Shown: positions 21,339 to 33,480, numbered from the stretch's first letter. The stretch is DNA of 64,000 nt from Thinopyrum elongatum (GCA_011799875.1 CM022298.1:258905757-258969756), one strand, 5' to 3'. Program-made: numbers and translations. Notes: generated by a model from the sequence alone, not told the origin.

Positions 21339-23520
21339 TCTATTTATCAGTGGGAGCCGCAGGAGCTCGCTAACCAATGGAACCCCCAGGATCCTCCTCA
21401 GTACACCGGAGAGAACTACTTTGATCCATGGGCTTAGACCAACTTAGGCCAAAAGCCTAAGCTTGGGGGAGTACGTATTTCTCACCGACATTACATTCAT
21501 GTTCACACACTCATTCCAGTTGTCGGTGTTCATACTTTTTCATTGTATTATCCATGTTAGTTTATTTCTTTTTCTCACTTTCTTCTTGTATGTTTGAAAA
21601 CCTTCGAGAAAAACAAAAAAAATTTAGTTGTAGCTTAGTTTACTTTCCATGCTTAGTAGTAGTATTAAAGAAAACCCAAAAAGATTTCTCGTTCTTCTTT
21701 TACTTGTTGGGAATTTTCTCGTGTAAATAGTTTTTCTCGTTCTTGTTTTACTTTCTTCTGAAAAACAAAAACTCCAAAAACATTTCAGTGTGTTTCTTTG
21801 AAATTCTTTTCTTTTCTTTGGGGGTCGAGGAGAGAAGACCACGATGAAAATGTTGAGTGGCTCTCATATGCATTATTGTTGATCTAACAAAGAGCCCATA
21901 TTATCTTGTCTTCTCCTTTGAATAAATGTTTGCAGGTTCTAGCTTAGTCCAATGCACATGCACTATTATTATTATCCACATCGTTCGGTCGTGCAAGTGA
22001 AAGGCAATAATGACGATATATGATGAAGTGATTGAGATGAGGAAAAGCTGGTATGAACTCGACCTATCTTGTTTTTGTAAATATGATTAGTTCATTGTTC
22101 TTGATTCAGCCTATTATGAATGAAACATGTTTGCAATGTCAATTAGAGATTATAGTTATTCATGCCATGCTTAATTAGCTAGGAGTTTATAATGGTTTAC
22201 CTTGCGTGCCAACATGCTTTTAAAATGGTTGTGATGTAGTATGATAGGATGGTATCCTCCTTTGAATGATTCGAGTGGCTTGACTTGGCACATGTTCATG
22301 CATGTAGTTGAAACAAAATCAACATAGCCTCCACGATATTTATCTTCATGGTGATTTATATCCTACTCATGCTTCCATTCAATGTTGGTTAATCTCAATG
22401 CATGTGTATGACTGTTGTCGCTCTCTAGTTGGTCGCTTCCCAGTCTTTTTCTAGCCTTCACTTGCACTAAGCGGGAATACTGCTTGTACATCCACTTCCA
22501 TAAACCCAAAGTTGTTCCATATGATTCCACCATACCTTCCTATATGCGGTATTTACCTGCCGTTCCAAGTAAATTTGCATGTGCCAAACTCTAAACCTTC
22601 AAATGATAAACTGTTTTGTATGCCTGAATTGCTCATGTACCAATTAGGGCTATCAATATCTTCCATGCTATGTGGGTTATTCACACGATGAGTGGACTCC
22701 GCTCATCATTCACGAGAAAATGGCCGGTAACCGGGATGCCCAGTCCCATGCTCAAATCAAATCAAAATAAATTAAAACAAAACTCCCCCAGGATTGTTGC
22801 TTGTATGGACGGTACCCGTTGTTTTGGACCAGCCGTGGAGTGTGATTGTTGGTGGAGGGGGAGTAAAAACTTTACCATTCTGTTTGGGAACTACCTATGA
22901 TGTATGTAGCATGGAAGATACCGAGATCTCTTGGTTGTTATGTTGACAATGAAAGCATACCGCTCAAAATTATATTCATCTGTGTTTCAAGAACTCGAGC
23001 TCTGGCACCTCTGCAAATCCCTGCTTCCCTCTGTGAAGGGCCTATCTATTTACTTTTATGTTGAGTCATCATCCTCTTATAAAAAGCACCAGTTAGAGAG
23101 CACCGCTATCATTTGTATGCATTGTTATTAATTTATATTGAGTATGACTGTGACTGGATCTCTTTTACCATGAATTACAATGTCTAGTCAGTCCTTGATC
23201 TTCAAGGGTGCTCTGCATTTATGTTTTGCGGTCTTAGAAAGGGCTAGCGAGATACCATCTTGTTATATCATATCATGGTTGTTTTGAAAAAGTGTTGTCA
23301 TCCGAGATTTATTATTATTGCTCCCTAGTTGATTATGTCATTGATATGAGTAAACGTGAGACCTAAATGTTATTGTGAATATGGTTAGTTCATAATCTTT
23401 GCTGAAAACTTGAATGCTGGCTTTACATATTTGCAACAACAAGATCAAACAGAGTTTGTAAAAGTTTTTCTTTATCACTTTCAGTTTGTCAACTGAATTG
23501 CTTGAGGACAAGCAATGGGT
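21339..23520 (+). other. Non-coding 3' internal region of Sabrina-like element
   Basis: AT-rich DNA with no supported frame; RT, RNase H and integrase are absent. The region ends at the polypurine tract. Confidence 0.6.
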
Positions 23521-23521
23521 T

Positions 23522-23535
23522 AAGCTTGGGGGAGT
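23522..23535 (+). other. Polypurine tract of Sabrina-like element
   Basis: AAGCTTGGGGGAGT abuts the 3' LTR. It is the plus-strand priming site and confirms the orientation. Confidence 0.7.
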
Positions 23536-24940
23536 TGATACGTCTCCATCGTATCTACTTTTCCAAACTCTTTTGCCCTTGTTTTGGACTCTAATTTGCA
23601 AGATTTGAATGGAACTAACCCGGACTGACGCTGTTTTCAGCAGAATTGCCATGGTGTTATTTTTGTGCAGAAATAAAAGTTCTCGGAATGACCTGAAACT
23701 TCACGGAGATCATTTTTGGACTTAATAAAAAATACTGGCGAAAGAATCAACCGAAGGGGGCCCACACCCTGGCCACAAGGGTGGGGGGCGCGCCCTACCC
23801 CCTGGGCGCACCCTGCGACCTTGTGGTCCCCCTGAACCTCCACTGACCTCAACTCCTACTCCATATATTCACGTTCGGGGAGAAAAAAAATCGGGGAGAA
23901 GGATTCATCGCGTTTTATGATACGGAGCTGCCGCCACCTCCTGTTCTTCCTTGGGAGGGCAGATCTGGAGTCCGTTCAGGGCTCCGGAGAGGGGAAATCG
24001 TTGCTGTCGTCATCATCAACCATCCTCCATCACCAATTTCATGATGCTCACCGCCGTGCATGAGTAATTCCATCGTAGGCTTGCTGGACGGTGATGGGTT
24101 GGATGAGATCTACCATGTAATCGAGTTAGTTTTGTTAGGGTTTGATCCCTAGTATCCACTATGTTCTAAGATTGATGTTGCTATGACTTTGCTATGCCTA
24201 ATGATTGTCACTAAGGCCCGAGTGGCATGATTTCAGATCTGAACCTATTATGTTTTCATGAATATATTTGTGTTCTTGATCCTATCTTGCAAGTTATAGT
24301 CACCTACTACGTGTTATGATCCGGCAACCCCGGAGTGACAATAGTCGGGACCACTCCCGGTGATGACCGTAGTTTGAGGAGTTCATGTATTCACTAAGTG
24401 CTAATGCTTTGTTTCGGTACTCTATTAAAAGGAGGCCTTAATATCCCTTAGTTTCCAATAGGACCCCGCTGCCACGGGAGGGTAGGACAAAAGATGTCAT
24501 GCAAGTTCTTTTCCATAAGCACGTATGACTATATTCGGAATACATGCCTACATTATATTGATGAACTGGAGCTAGTTCTGTGTCACCCTATGTTATAACT
24601 GTTGCATGATGAATGCCATCCAACATAATTATCCATCATTGATCCATTGCCTACGAGCTTTTCACATATTGATCTTTGCTTCGTTACTTTTCTGTTGCCA
24701 CTGTTACGATTGCTACAAAACTGCTACTGTTACTTTTGCCACGGTTACCGTTACTTCCATACTACTTTTGTACTAAATACTTTGCTGCAGATATTAAGTC
24801 TTTCAGGTGTGGTTGAATTGACAACTCAGCTGCTAATACTTGAGAATATTCTTTGGCTCCCCTTGTGTCGAATCAATAAATTTGGATTGAATACTCTACC
24901 CTCGAAAACTGTTGTGATCCCTTATACTTGTGGGTTATCA
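23536..24940 (+). repeat. 3' LTR of Sabrina-like element
   Basis: Begins TGATACGTCTCCATCG and ends GTGGGTTATCA, followed by TSD AGAGG. Collinear with 15371-16775 with scattered substitutions. Confidence 0.9.
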
Positions 24941-24945
24941 AGAGG

Positions 24946-25900
24946 TAGAAGGCGGCTGTTGTACCTGAACGGGTGTGGACCCAATAACAAGTTCAGAGTA
25001 TTTGTCAGACGAGTAGCCCGCCACTATTAATTTTGACGCAGAAATGACATTGATTCTTGTTGGACCTTCTTGATCAACTACAAGTAATCTCTCAAGTGAA
25101 GGTGTGTCCTCAATGACCATACCGTGGTACACATCTTGTGATGTCTTCTTGCCGCACCAGCAAGACACATAAATAGTCTGGAGTGTCATGGAGGTGATGT
25201 GGAAGCTACTCAACCCATTGATCGCCTGAAGACGAAGGTACTCGAGTGCAGTACAGCCATGGAGCAGGCGCTCCATGTCACCGTTTGGGAGGCAGACGGC
25301 GACGAGCTTGAGGTGCTTCAGTCAGGGTAGAATAAGAGCGGGCGCGTCATTAAGGGGGTGGGGAATGGCAGTTCCTGAACTTGGCGACGCGCAACGTGGG
25401 CGCGAGGCGGAGCACGGATCTTGGCAGAGAGCGCATATGCCCATCATCAAAAGTGAGCTCCTCGAGCTAATCTAGGGCGGGGGATCGGAACCAGTCATCA
25501 AGCTTGGCTCGGTCCTTGCCGTTGGAATGGAACTTGCCCATTCTAAGGCCTCTGGTTGGGCCAGGGTGACTCCCGAGGATCTTGGAGAACGCACCCAAGC
25601 TTTTGCGATAGCCATGGCAGAGCTCGTGGGTGTCGATGATGTCGAGAGGGGTGGAGTTCCATAGGGGGCACCACCGCCGGGAAAGGACAGTTGTCCGCGC
25701 CCCATATTTGATTGGGAGGAGGGAGATGATGACTGTCTACATATCATCGGGGAGGCCGCTGATGAAGTCTAGGCCTGCTAGAGTCGCTTGCGGTTCTTGC
25801 TCGCCCCGCCTCTGCTTGTTGGCAGCCCCGTTCTCCACCTCTGGAGTCTCCTTGTCAGTGGCTCTTTCTGATAGAAGTGGGAGTACAGGGAATATTTAGT
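24946..25900 (-). pseudogene. 5' part of captured F-box/LRR/FBD gene, three in-frame stops
   Basis: Reading leftwards: an acidic leader, then the F-box FISGLPDDM-(stop)-TVIISLLP and GARTTVLSRRW, then an LRR region (SLPRSVLRLAPTLRVAKF, ERLLHGCTALEYLRLQAING, TPSLERLLVVDQEGPTRINV). Stops are TAG 25738-25740, TAG 25467-25469 and TGA 25322-25324. The F-box recruits Skp1 and the repeats select the target. The gene continues at 15370 after the retrotransposon at 15371-24940 is discounted; the TSD AGAGG flanks the break. With stops and the insertion it is dead, but its exon order (F-box, LRR, FBD) is that of a normal gene, so it was captured as genomic DNA with introns. Confidence 0.8.
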
Positions 25901-26055
25901 TAAAACAGGGCAATAGAAAAGTGTATTGGTAACTAGAAGTTAGTAGGTAGGAATATAGTAAGAAAATGGAATAACAATTGGTTGCCTAAATACTACACAA
26001 TTCATTTGATATTGCTGGGTAAGTCAACATGCAGATACTTGAAAATAAAACTTAC

Positions 26056-26720
26056 TTCGAAAAAAGTCTGGATGGATGATATCGTCGGGGAAGTTAGCAT
26101 ATATCTCATGACCAGGCTCTTTTATGTGCAGTGCAACTTTAGTGCCAGCTTTCAGTACATAAAACTTAGAAATTTCTTTCCAAAGGCCAGTGCCAAAATA
26201 GGAGTCACCACGTTCATCAAGTCTTACTGTAGCAACGATTGTAAATCCATGGTTTGTGTTTAGTATGACATCCCTGCAGTCTTGATTTATGTAAAGGGAA
26301 AGATTGTGCACTACAGATTCTGTTGCATAGCAAGGGACGCGCTGCAGAAAATGGTAGGATTGTTAAAGAAAATATGGTAACATCCAAATATGGTCCCAAA
26401 TTGAAAGAACTGTACAACAGTTGAAATCGAAGGAAAAAAATCTATAATTAAACAGATAGGGTAAACATGATGTCATGGAAATATGAGAGTAATCGAAAGA
26501 ACAATACATCATTAATTTGCCTAATATAGAAAGAAGAGGGGAAAAAATCCCCTTTGATGTATATGGTGCATGTGGCACCTTTTATCCAAATGTAGAAATA
26601 TTTAGTATATGTTCAGGAAAGTAGGCCATGACAATCGATTTAGGGTGAGATTGAACATACCGAGTGCATCCTCAAGTCATCTGGTACGGTGAGATGGAAC
26701 TCCATGGATGTCTGGTGGAA
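26056..26720 (-). pseudogene. Captured B3-like domain, two exons
   Basis: Upstream exon, ending at about 26662 with a GT donor, encodes MEFHLTVPDDLRMHS. The downstream exon 26056-26341 follows a TCTGCAG acceptor and ends at GTAAG; it encodes TIVATVRLDERGDSYFGTG and KEISKFYVLKAGTKVALHIK followed by ANFPDDIIHPDFF. The order of strands with a GTG-(L/W)-KEI...FYVLKAG-TKV segment matches plant B3 DNA-binding domains. No start-to-stop gene is complete here, and the fragment sits just upstream of the F-box copy on the same strand. The B3 call is from motif shape and would need a profile search. Confidence 0.55.
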
Positions 26721-27342
26721 GCCGCAAAGTCTTGATTTGTCCGCGCACTATACACACTATGAATGAAAGAAAACCCTCAAATCAGCTCGAATAAAAATGA
26801 ATTCACGGCGATTTCGGCCGGGTGATTAAAGGAGGCACATGAACTGGGATAAGAGATGAGATAATATCTCATTAAATTAGTTACCTTGTTGTCCATGAGA
26901 AAAAACCCTTAGTACGGCGGATTCCCCAACCGGGCGGAGCTGGGTCGATCGCGAGCAGCGTCGAGAAAGTCGATGGCTATAGGCGGCGGCAAGCTGAAGT
27001 TGCGAAATGCGGTGGGGTTTGCCGGTAGCCTGGCTGCAGCGGTAGGCGTCGAGCTAAGTGGTTGCCGCCGTGATAGGCAGTGCCATGCATAGACACGGAG
27101 GAGCTTGTGCAGGTGTGAATGGGGACCGGAGGGGGTGGCAGGCGGGGTGAGGGTTTTTGTGACGTGGGGATGGTGAGGGTTTTCTTTTTTCTTTTTTGAA
27201 TTGGGTGGTGAGGGTTTTATGTCCCACAAAGAGTTTCGGAGGCAACGGTTTGCTAGAGCCAACCGTGTGTGATTGACGTAACAGGAAAAATGAAAGTCAT
27301 TACACACGGTTCCAATTTTGGGAACCATGTGTGATTGACGTA
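26721..27342. other. E2 spacer
   Basis: No gene is supported. At 27250-27342 the E2-type motif pair AACCGTGTGTGATTGACGTA and ACACGGTTCC recurs, so this is internal CACTA repeat DNA. Confidence 0.5.
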
Positions 27343-27576
27343 CTACCTCCGTCCTGGTTTATTGGTCCCCTTTGTAATTTGTACCAAATTTTGACCAAAT
27401 ATTTAACTAACAAATGTTTATGCATGTCACCAAAAATTATATCATTGAACACTATGTTCAAATACGCATCCAACGATATAATTTTTGCTGACCTGCGCTA
27501 ACATTTTGACAGTTAAATCTTTGGTCAAAATTTAACACAAATTACAAAGGGGACCAATAAACCAGGACGGAGGTAG
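27343..27576. mobile_element. Stowaway-like MITE in E2
   Basis: A 234-bp element with perfect 40-bp terminal inverted repeats (CTACCTCCGTCCTGGTTTAT at each end inverted) and internal near-palindromic arms. The CTCCGTCC core is typical of Stowaway/Mariner MITEs of grasses. The left flank has the expected TA, but the right flank reads AT, so the TSD is not preserved. Confidence 0.8.
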
Positions 27577-27753
27577 ATTCCATCAATTGAACTGATTGCA
27601 TCCATATCCCACAGTTAGACATAAGTAAACATAGATTAAACATACTCAGACATAGATAATAAGCATACACAATCATAGTTCAACCATAAGTACATAGTTA
27701 AACCGTCATTAAGACACTACATAGCCATACATAGTTCGATCTCACATCTCATC

Positions 27754-28865
27754 TCATCTGCCGGCATGATCCTGAAGCTTCTCCAGGTACTTGGCGTACG
27801 TGCCGTGCGCCACCCTGCGAGAATACTTCTGCTTGAAGGAGCCAACAGCCCGTCCTCTTGCATGCGCCAGAACACTTTGATACGCGTCATGAAGCTTGTG
27901 GTTGCAAAATGGGCATCGATAGCCGCCGTCCTAGGTCCTAATACACCTGTTATGCATTCCCGCATAAAGCTCCCTCAGGATTTGCCTCTTGTACCTCCTC
28001 TAGCCATCTTCATCCTCGCTGTCCACATCGTCAGACAGCACCTATACCAATAGTAAAAAAATGTGGCATCAAATTAATGTTTACAAACTAATCTCTAGCG
28101 AACATTTGGCAGTTGCCAAAATTTGGCATCAAATCAATGTTTACATGACGTGAAGTAGGATTAGGAATTTATGGCTATTTTTTATACATATCCAGAGATT
28201 ATGGTTTGATTTTTAAGCACAGTCGTCTATGTACAGACCAATCTTGAAGAAAATAATGGCACAAACATATATGTAGGTCATTCAAAAATCAATTGTCAAG
28301 TCCTGGCTAAGAATTATTAGCACGAACACTAACCCTAGTCGGATTACAAGCAGAAATCATTTGCATAGATGAAACAACTAATCAATTATCACTTGTACCA
28401 TTCAAACAATCAATACACTACACGGATCTAACAAAACTTACTCAGATTTCATGGATTGGGTTCCAAAAAGGGGGAGGCAGGAGTAACCAGAGAAACCCTA
28501 GGATCTATTTGACACATAAATGGGTATAGATGACTAACCAGTTATCCGTCATCGTCGAAGTCGTCGCCGGACAGGTCGTCGGAGTCATCGCCGGAGTGGT
28601 CGTCGGAGTCATCGCCGGGGTCGTCGCCCGAGTCATCACCGGAGTCGGTGTGGACCTCCGTCTCCGGTTGTGGAAGCTCAACGCCGTCGATGATGTCAGG
28701 GTGCAGCGATACCTCGCCGGCGGTGAAGGCAACCTCTGTCTCCATCTCCATGCCGTGCTCCGGTGCTTCGGCAGCCTCGGCATCGCCACTCCTTCCGATG
28801 GGGCACTTCGGTGGCATCCTCATACACTGCGGCTTTGAGGACTGAGAGCGGCGTCGAGGATGCAC
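27754..28865 (-). pseudogene. Captured XS-type zinc-finger (zf-XS, SGS3-like) gene, two exons
   Basis: First exon (about 28536-28865) encodes an acidic protein with a run of Asp/Gly/Ser units (GDDSGDD, GDDSDD repeats). Second exon, from acceptor TATAG at about 28040 to a TGA at 27754-27756, encodes RRYKRQILRELYAGMHNRC and GGYRCPFCNHKLHDAYQSVL then ARGRAVGSFKQKYSRRVAHG. The CPFC pair plus the LLxHA-like and AKYLEK ending are those of the zf-XS module of SGS3/FDM-type proteins, which act with XS domains in RNA silencing. Two in-frame TAG codons precede and interrupt the finger. No XS domain follows, so only the N-terminal part was captured. Confidence 0.65.
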
Positions 28866-29190
28866 GCGGAGAGAGAGGATTGTGAGTGTGGCGAGGATGG
28901 GGGGTGCGGCCGCTCGGGCGCGCCATTAATATGGAGTAGTGGGAGAGAGGCGGGCAGCGGTCGAACCGCTGGCTCGCCTCCCGGTGAGCCTGCGCACCAG
29001 ACTGCTGGCATGCCTACCGTCGTTTCACACAGCTACTCGCATGCCTCCCAATGATATTGCCCAGTGAGCACGCCTCCCGTCAATTCACACACCTGCACAC
29101 ACGCCTCCCGGTCTGCCTGCGCGGCGGACTGCTTGCGTGCGTCCCGTCAACTCACGCCTGCTCGCACGGCACACGGGTCGCGTGGCGGCA
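28860..29190. repeat. GC-rich imperfect tandem repeat in E2
   Basis: Units of roughly 70-100 bp containing CACACGCCTCCCGGT(C/G)-like and TGCCTGCG...GACTGCTTGCGTGC-like sequence recur three or four times, imperfectly. It follows the 5' end of the zf-XS copy and might be derived from a promoter region. No gene. Confidence 0.45.
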
Positions 29191-29830
29191 CGTATATTAT
29201 TTTTCTATTTGGATGATTAATGCTACTGCTTTATTGCTTAACCGAAGCATGGCAAGTATCTATTGTTGGTCTAACGCTCACGGTTTGAATAAATAATCCA
29301 TTTGGGATATTGGTTCCTAATTATTAATAATCTCTCGTTTGTAAGAAGATAAAGATTACATCAAAACTGGTCTCAAATTTGACAAAAAAAGTACAATGCC
29401 ACTTTGTATTGGTGTCCATATGACAACACGATAATTTTCATGAATTTCAAATAAGTTTTGGATGTACTAGAATTTAAAAATCAAGATTCTCAATGTTTGA
29501 AATTTCTTGCACGGGGAGTAAACATGCACCCAGTGAGACACATGTGTTTTTGCAATCCATTTAGGTGCACTGTCACGTGTGCATGTAGCTCAAATTTGAT
29601 TTTTGCACATTATACCCCTAGAAAATCAATCCATGTACTAAAACGTCTTAATGATCTCTATTTTTTTAATTAAAACATCCCTCCTTTGGTAACATATGTT
29701 CACTGCGGGATAATTTAACATGCATCGTAGTTGCAGTGGATTCGCGGTGTGTGTGTGCTTCTGAGGGGTGGCCGGTGGCTGCAGTACACTACAAGTCGTG
29801 AGCCACCGTGTGGGTTGGCCATTTTGTGAG
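29191..29830. other. AT-rich E2 spacer
   Basis: No coding or structural feature recognised apart from the start of the array at about 29830. Confidence 0.4.
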
Positions 29831-31720
29831 GCAGGTGCCACATCAGAGTCGTGAATTCGTTATTTAAAACATTACACAACCCTTTCATACATACATGTTT
29901 TGGCCACATGCAGTCGATGGTTGTCCTACACGACACTCGATACTTGCGTGTGACGCTTTCTGTGGGCCCGCGAGGTCGTCGTCCATCACTTGGACGAACA
30001 GCCAGCAGTGAGGTTAATTTGACCAGCAAGGTAGAATCTTTTTTGTTTGTTTTATGGTGGGAGTATATATATAGTATGCGTTGAAGAGGTGGGAGGAGAC
30101 TAGCATATATACTATACGTACGTGTCCGTGAACAAGTACACCTCACTCAGTGTCGGGACTTTTTAGTTTCCGAGGCACGTGCCACATCAAAGTTGTGAAA
30201 TTGGCTATTCAAACATCACACAACACCTCTTTGGGCCACATGCATGCAGGCGGTGGTTATCCTAGGACACTCACGTGTGATGCTTCCATCTGTGGGCCCA
30301 CGAGGCCATCATCGATGCATGCATCACTTTGACCTACATTGGGAGAGGCTAATTAATTTCCCCATCAAGGAGGATTCTTTTTGGGTTGTATTACGGTAGG
30401 AGCATATAGTATGCGTCGAAGAGGGGGAAGGGGGCCATCATATCTAGTACGCTTCATGAACCTCACTCTGTGTGGGGACTTTACGGTTTTCGAGGTATGT
30501 GCCACATCAAAGTTGTGCATTTTGGGTATTCAACATATGTTTGGCCCACATGCAAAGCGATGGTGGTTGTCCTCTCACACCCACTTAAGTGGTTATCAGT
30601 GATATCGATGCTTTCCATCTGTGGGCCCGCTTGGTCCATCACTACTTTGCCTGACAATGAGAGAGGTTAATTTGACTTAGGAGGGGATTATTTTTTTGTT
30701 TGTAATACGGTATATATATATATAGGTCATGCTCTGGGATGACATGATACAGTTTGAGCACACACATGCAAGTGTATGGATGAATCCCTCCCATCGAGTT
30801 GAAGTGGCTAGTACCACGACATGTCATGAACCGATCTCGCTCTGTGTGGGGACTTTACGATTTTTGACGCACGCGCCACATCAATGTTGTGAAATGGTAT
30901 TCAAACATGCATGCACGCATCACCTCCATACATATGCATGTAGTGGTTGTCTTCGAACGGTACACTCCCTCGCGTGGTTATTGGCGACAAGCCTATATAT
31001 TAGTGGCCCTGCGTGGACATCCATGATCACCTTGACCGACAACAAGATAGGTTACCATGGCAGATTCTTCCTTTGGTTCGTGTTATCATAGTATAGGTCA
31101 TGGTGAGATTTAGACCTAATTAAGTTTGAGTGCATACTATGCACGCAGGAATCCCCGTCATCGGCTTGAAGTGTGGTGTGACATACATATGCATCGTCAA
31201 CTAACCCTCACTCAGTGTGGGGATTTCTGGTTCGAAAGCACGGTGCCACATCAAAGTTGTTCCATTTGGTATTCAAACACACCTCTCCATACATATGTTT
31301 GGGCCACATGCAGGCAGTGGTTGTCTTTGGGGACTAGCTACTTGCGTGATTATTGGTGAGCTAGCCCATCTCCGGGGTCGCATGGACGGCCATCAGTTTG
31401 ACCAACAACAAGAGAGAGGTTGTACGACCAAGGTGGATTATTCTTGGTCCGTTTTATGATCCATCTTGGCGAGATGCCTCTATGGCCCGCTGACTGAAAG
31501 TGGGTGTGTGTGGGGGGGGGGGGACTGCTACTTCGCACTTTGCTAGGTGAACCTCCGTGGGGGGGGGGGGGGCATGATTCATAGCTTAGGATTCCCTTCC
31601 CGCCGACACGAGGTGGGGGGGGGGCAAGCAATACCGTGCGCTTTGCAAGATAGGTGCCACATCGAAGTTGCATTTGGTATTTGAACATCAAACCACCCTT
31701 TTCATACATATATTTGGTCC
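29830..31720. repeat. Six-unit degenerate tandem array inside E2
   Basis: The anchor G(T/C)GCCACATCA(A/G)AGTTGTG starts at 29835, 30179, 30499, 30873, 31243 and 31654, giving periods of about 344, 320, 374, 370 and 411 bp. Each unit also carries TGTGTGGGGACTTTACGG-like sequence just before the anchor, GGCCACATGCA and GTGGTTGTC after it, and a run of AGAGAGGTTA. Several units have long G tracts (31509-31521, 31558-31573). No gene is supported in it. Confidence 0.75.
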
Positions 31721-32190
31721 ACATGCAAGTGTGTTCGTGTTCTGACCCTCTCCCGCGTCATTTTTCGCCAAATTTATGAACATTAGACAAATCGGATGAC
31801 GCAATAGACACGGTTCACTCACACTAACCGTGTGCCACGCCAGTGCCCCTATCACGCACATCCGCACAGTACATTGGGCTCCACGAGGCTTCCCCTCTCA
31901 AAAATATCTACCCACCTGCAGCTTTTTCTATTTGATAACACACGGTTATTATGTTTCGACCGTGTGTGATGTTTCTTGTTCCCGCTCCTGCCTACATCCC
32001 TCAAAAATATCTGCCCGCCTCGAGGGTTTTTCTGTTTCATAACACATGGTTGTTATCTCCGGACTGTGTGCGATGCACCATCATCCAAATTTTCAATAGC
32101 CCCGGCATTTCACTCCCACGTTTGACTCCCACGTAGTAAAATTTTCAGTAGCCGCGTCATTTTCTCAAACACACCCCCCGCCCCCCTCCA
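31721..32190. other. E2 spacer with ACACGGTT motifs
   Basis: Repeats of ACACGGTT/AACCGTGTG at about 31808, 31938 and 31960, in the style of the E2 subterminal motifs. No gene. Confidence 0.45.
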
Positions 32191-32192
32191 CA

Positions 32193-32250
32193 CACACACA
32201 CACACCAAAACCTCCTCGGGCGCGCGCGTGCACGCACACACACACACCCC
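32193..32250. repeat. CA and CG microsatellite
   Basis: Two (CA)n runs separated by a CGCGCG stretch, directly upstream of the plus-strand gene at 32394, in what would be its promoter or 5' UTR. Confidence 0.8.
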
Positions 32251-33094
32251 CTCCCTCGCTCAAAACCCTAGCAAGGTCGCCGCCACCGCCGCCCCAAGGC
32301 TTCCATTGTCAACATCTGCCAGTTTGCCCGTGCAGCTTACCCACCGATCTCCATACCCAGGCCGCCCTGAGTTTCTTAGATGACGCCTGCCAAATGCCTC
32401 TTTCCCACAGATCCCCATCCGCATCCCCCACTCCAGAGCATCACAGCCTAAGCCCAGCTACGCTTCCCGTGGAGCTCGAGGAGCGACTAGCCCAAAAGAG
32501 GTGTATCGCGGTCTCTTCGCCCGACGTCGCCGAGGAAGCTGACAACCATTACTGGCCACAGGCACTCAATCAGCGGGCTAGAGTATGCGGGTATGTCGCG
32601 GACGCCGGCTACGACATTGAGGTTGTTGACAGCGATAGCCTGAGGCGGGCTATGTCACCGGTTAAGTGGCCCACCCCCAACCCCTCGGGTTCAACCGTCG
32701 TCGATCTCATCCTTGGCCCCGCCGCTGATCTCCTCTGGCTCGCTGTCAAGAATTTGCCATCCTACATCGCCATCGAGCCCCTTTTGTCATTTCTGAAGGA
32801 CATGTTCTGCGACGCTGGCTTGGGATCCACAGCTTCCAAGTCAGACCTCATCGACGGCGACCTCAAGGAGGGCACCCTCTCCGGCTCTTCCAAGGGGAAA
32901 GAGCCCATCTGCTCTTCCAAAGGGAAAGAGCCCGTCTGTGACATCAGAGAGGGCACCCTACAGCCGTGCTCTTCCAAGGGGAAGGAGCCCATCTGCGACA
33001 ACATGGAGCGCATCCAGGGTCCGTGCTCTTCCCACGGGAACGAGCCCATCTGTAACAAGTGAGGAAACCCATCGAGTCCCTTTTGTAGTGTAGT

Positions 33095-33480
33095 GAGAAT
33101 ATGTCCAGTTTTAATTGCTATATTTGGTTGTTTGCAGTATGCCTTGTTTATATCAGTTGTTCACAATGTGATGCTCTATATGTGCAATTATTTACTGTGC
33201 AGTACATTTCATCAATCCAGTTTTAAACATATCGATAGGAATGCATATATTTGCTTGTTGTTAAGCCTGTTATAGCTAGCATATGCCTCTTTTAATGTTT
33301 TTTTATTGTTCGGTTGTTCGTAGTTAGCATATGTCCAGTTTCAAATGCTATCTTTGTTTGTTCGTAGTATGCCTTGTTTATTCCAGTTATTCACAACATG
33401 ATGTTCTATATGTGCAAGTATGAACTGTGCAATTCAATTTCATCAATACCAGTTTCAACAATACCACTATGAATGACTAC
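33095..33480. repeat. Duplicated block in intron 1 of the B3-like gene
   Basis: ATATGTCCAGTTT...GCTAT...TTTGTT and AGTATGCCTTGTTTAT occur at about 33100-33240 and again at 33329-33470, an imperfect tandem duplication with a period of about 230 bp. A weaker third set of similar phrases (TTGTTAAGCCTGTT, TTGTTAAATGTTAG) recurs to 33730. Confidence 0.6.

Larger units (their letters stand above)
15371..24940 (+). mobile_element. Complete Athila-lineage LTR retrotransposon (Sabrina-like), no pol visible
   Basis: Two 1405-bp LTRs (15371-16775 and 23536-24940) flank an internal region, with TSD AGAGG at 15366-15370 and 24941-24945. A primer-binding site follows the left LTR and a polypurine tract precedes the right one. 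Inside are a degraded gag, a gag-protease frame and an additional plus-strand frame, but no RT, RNase H or integrase motif between 19586 and 23535. The LTRs differ by scattered substitutions, a few per cent by eye, so the insertion is not very old. The LTR opening and gag style fit Triticeae Sabrina-type elements, which I recall as non-autonomous; the family name is tentative. Confidence 0.88.

Noticed and set aside
26909..27328. 139-residue minus-strand frame
   Set aside because: Low-complexity Pro/Ser/Thr composition, overlaps E2 repeat motifs, no domain.
28530..28865. Plus-strand frames with Val-Ala-Gly repeats
   Set aside because: Antisense of the Asp/Gly-rich exon of the zf-XS copy; the minus frame continues into a recognised zinc finger.
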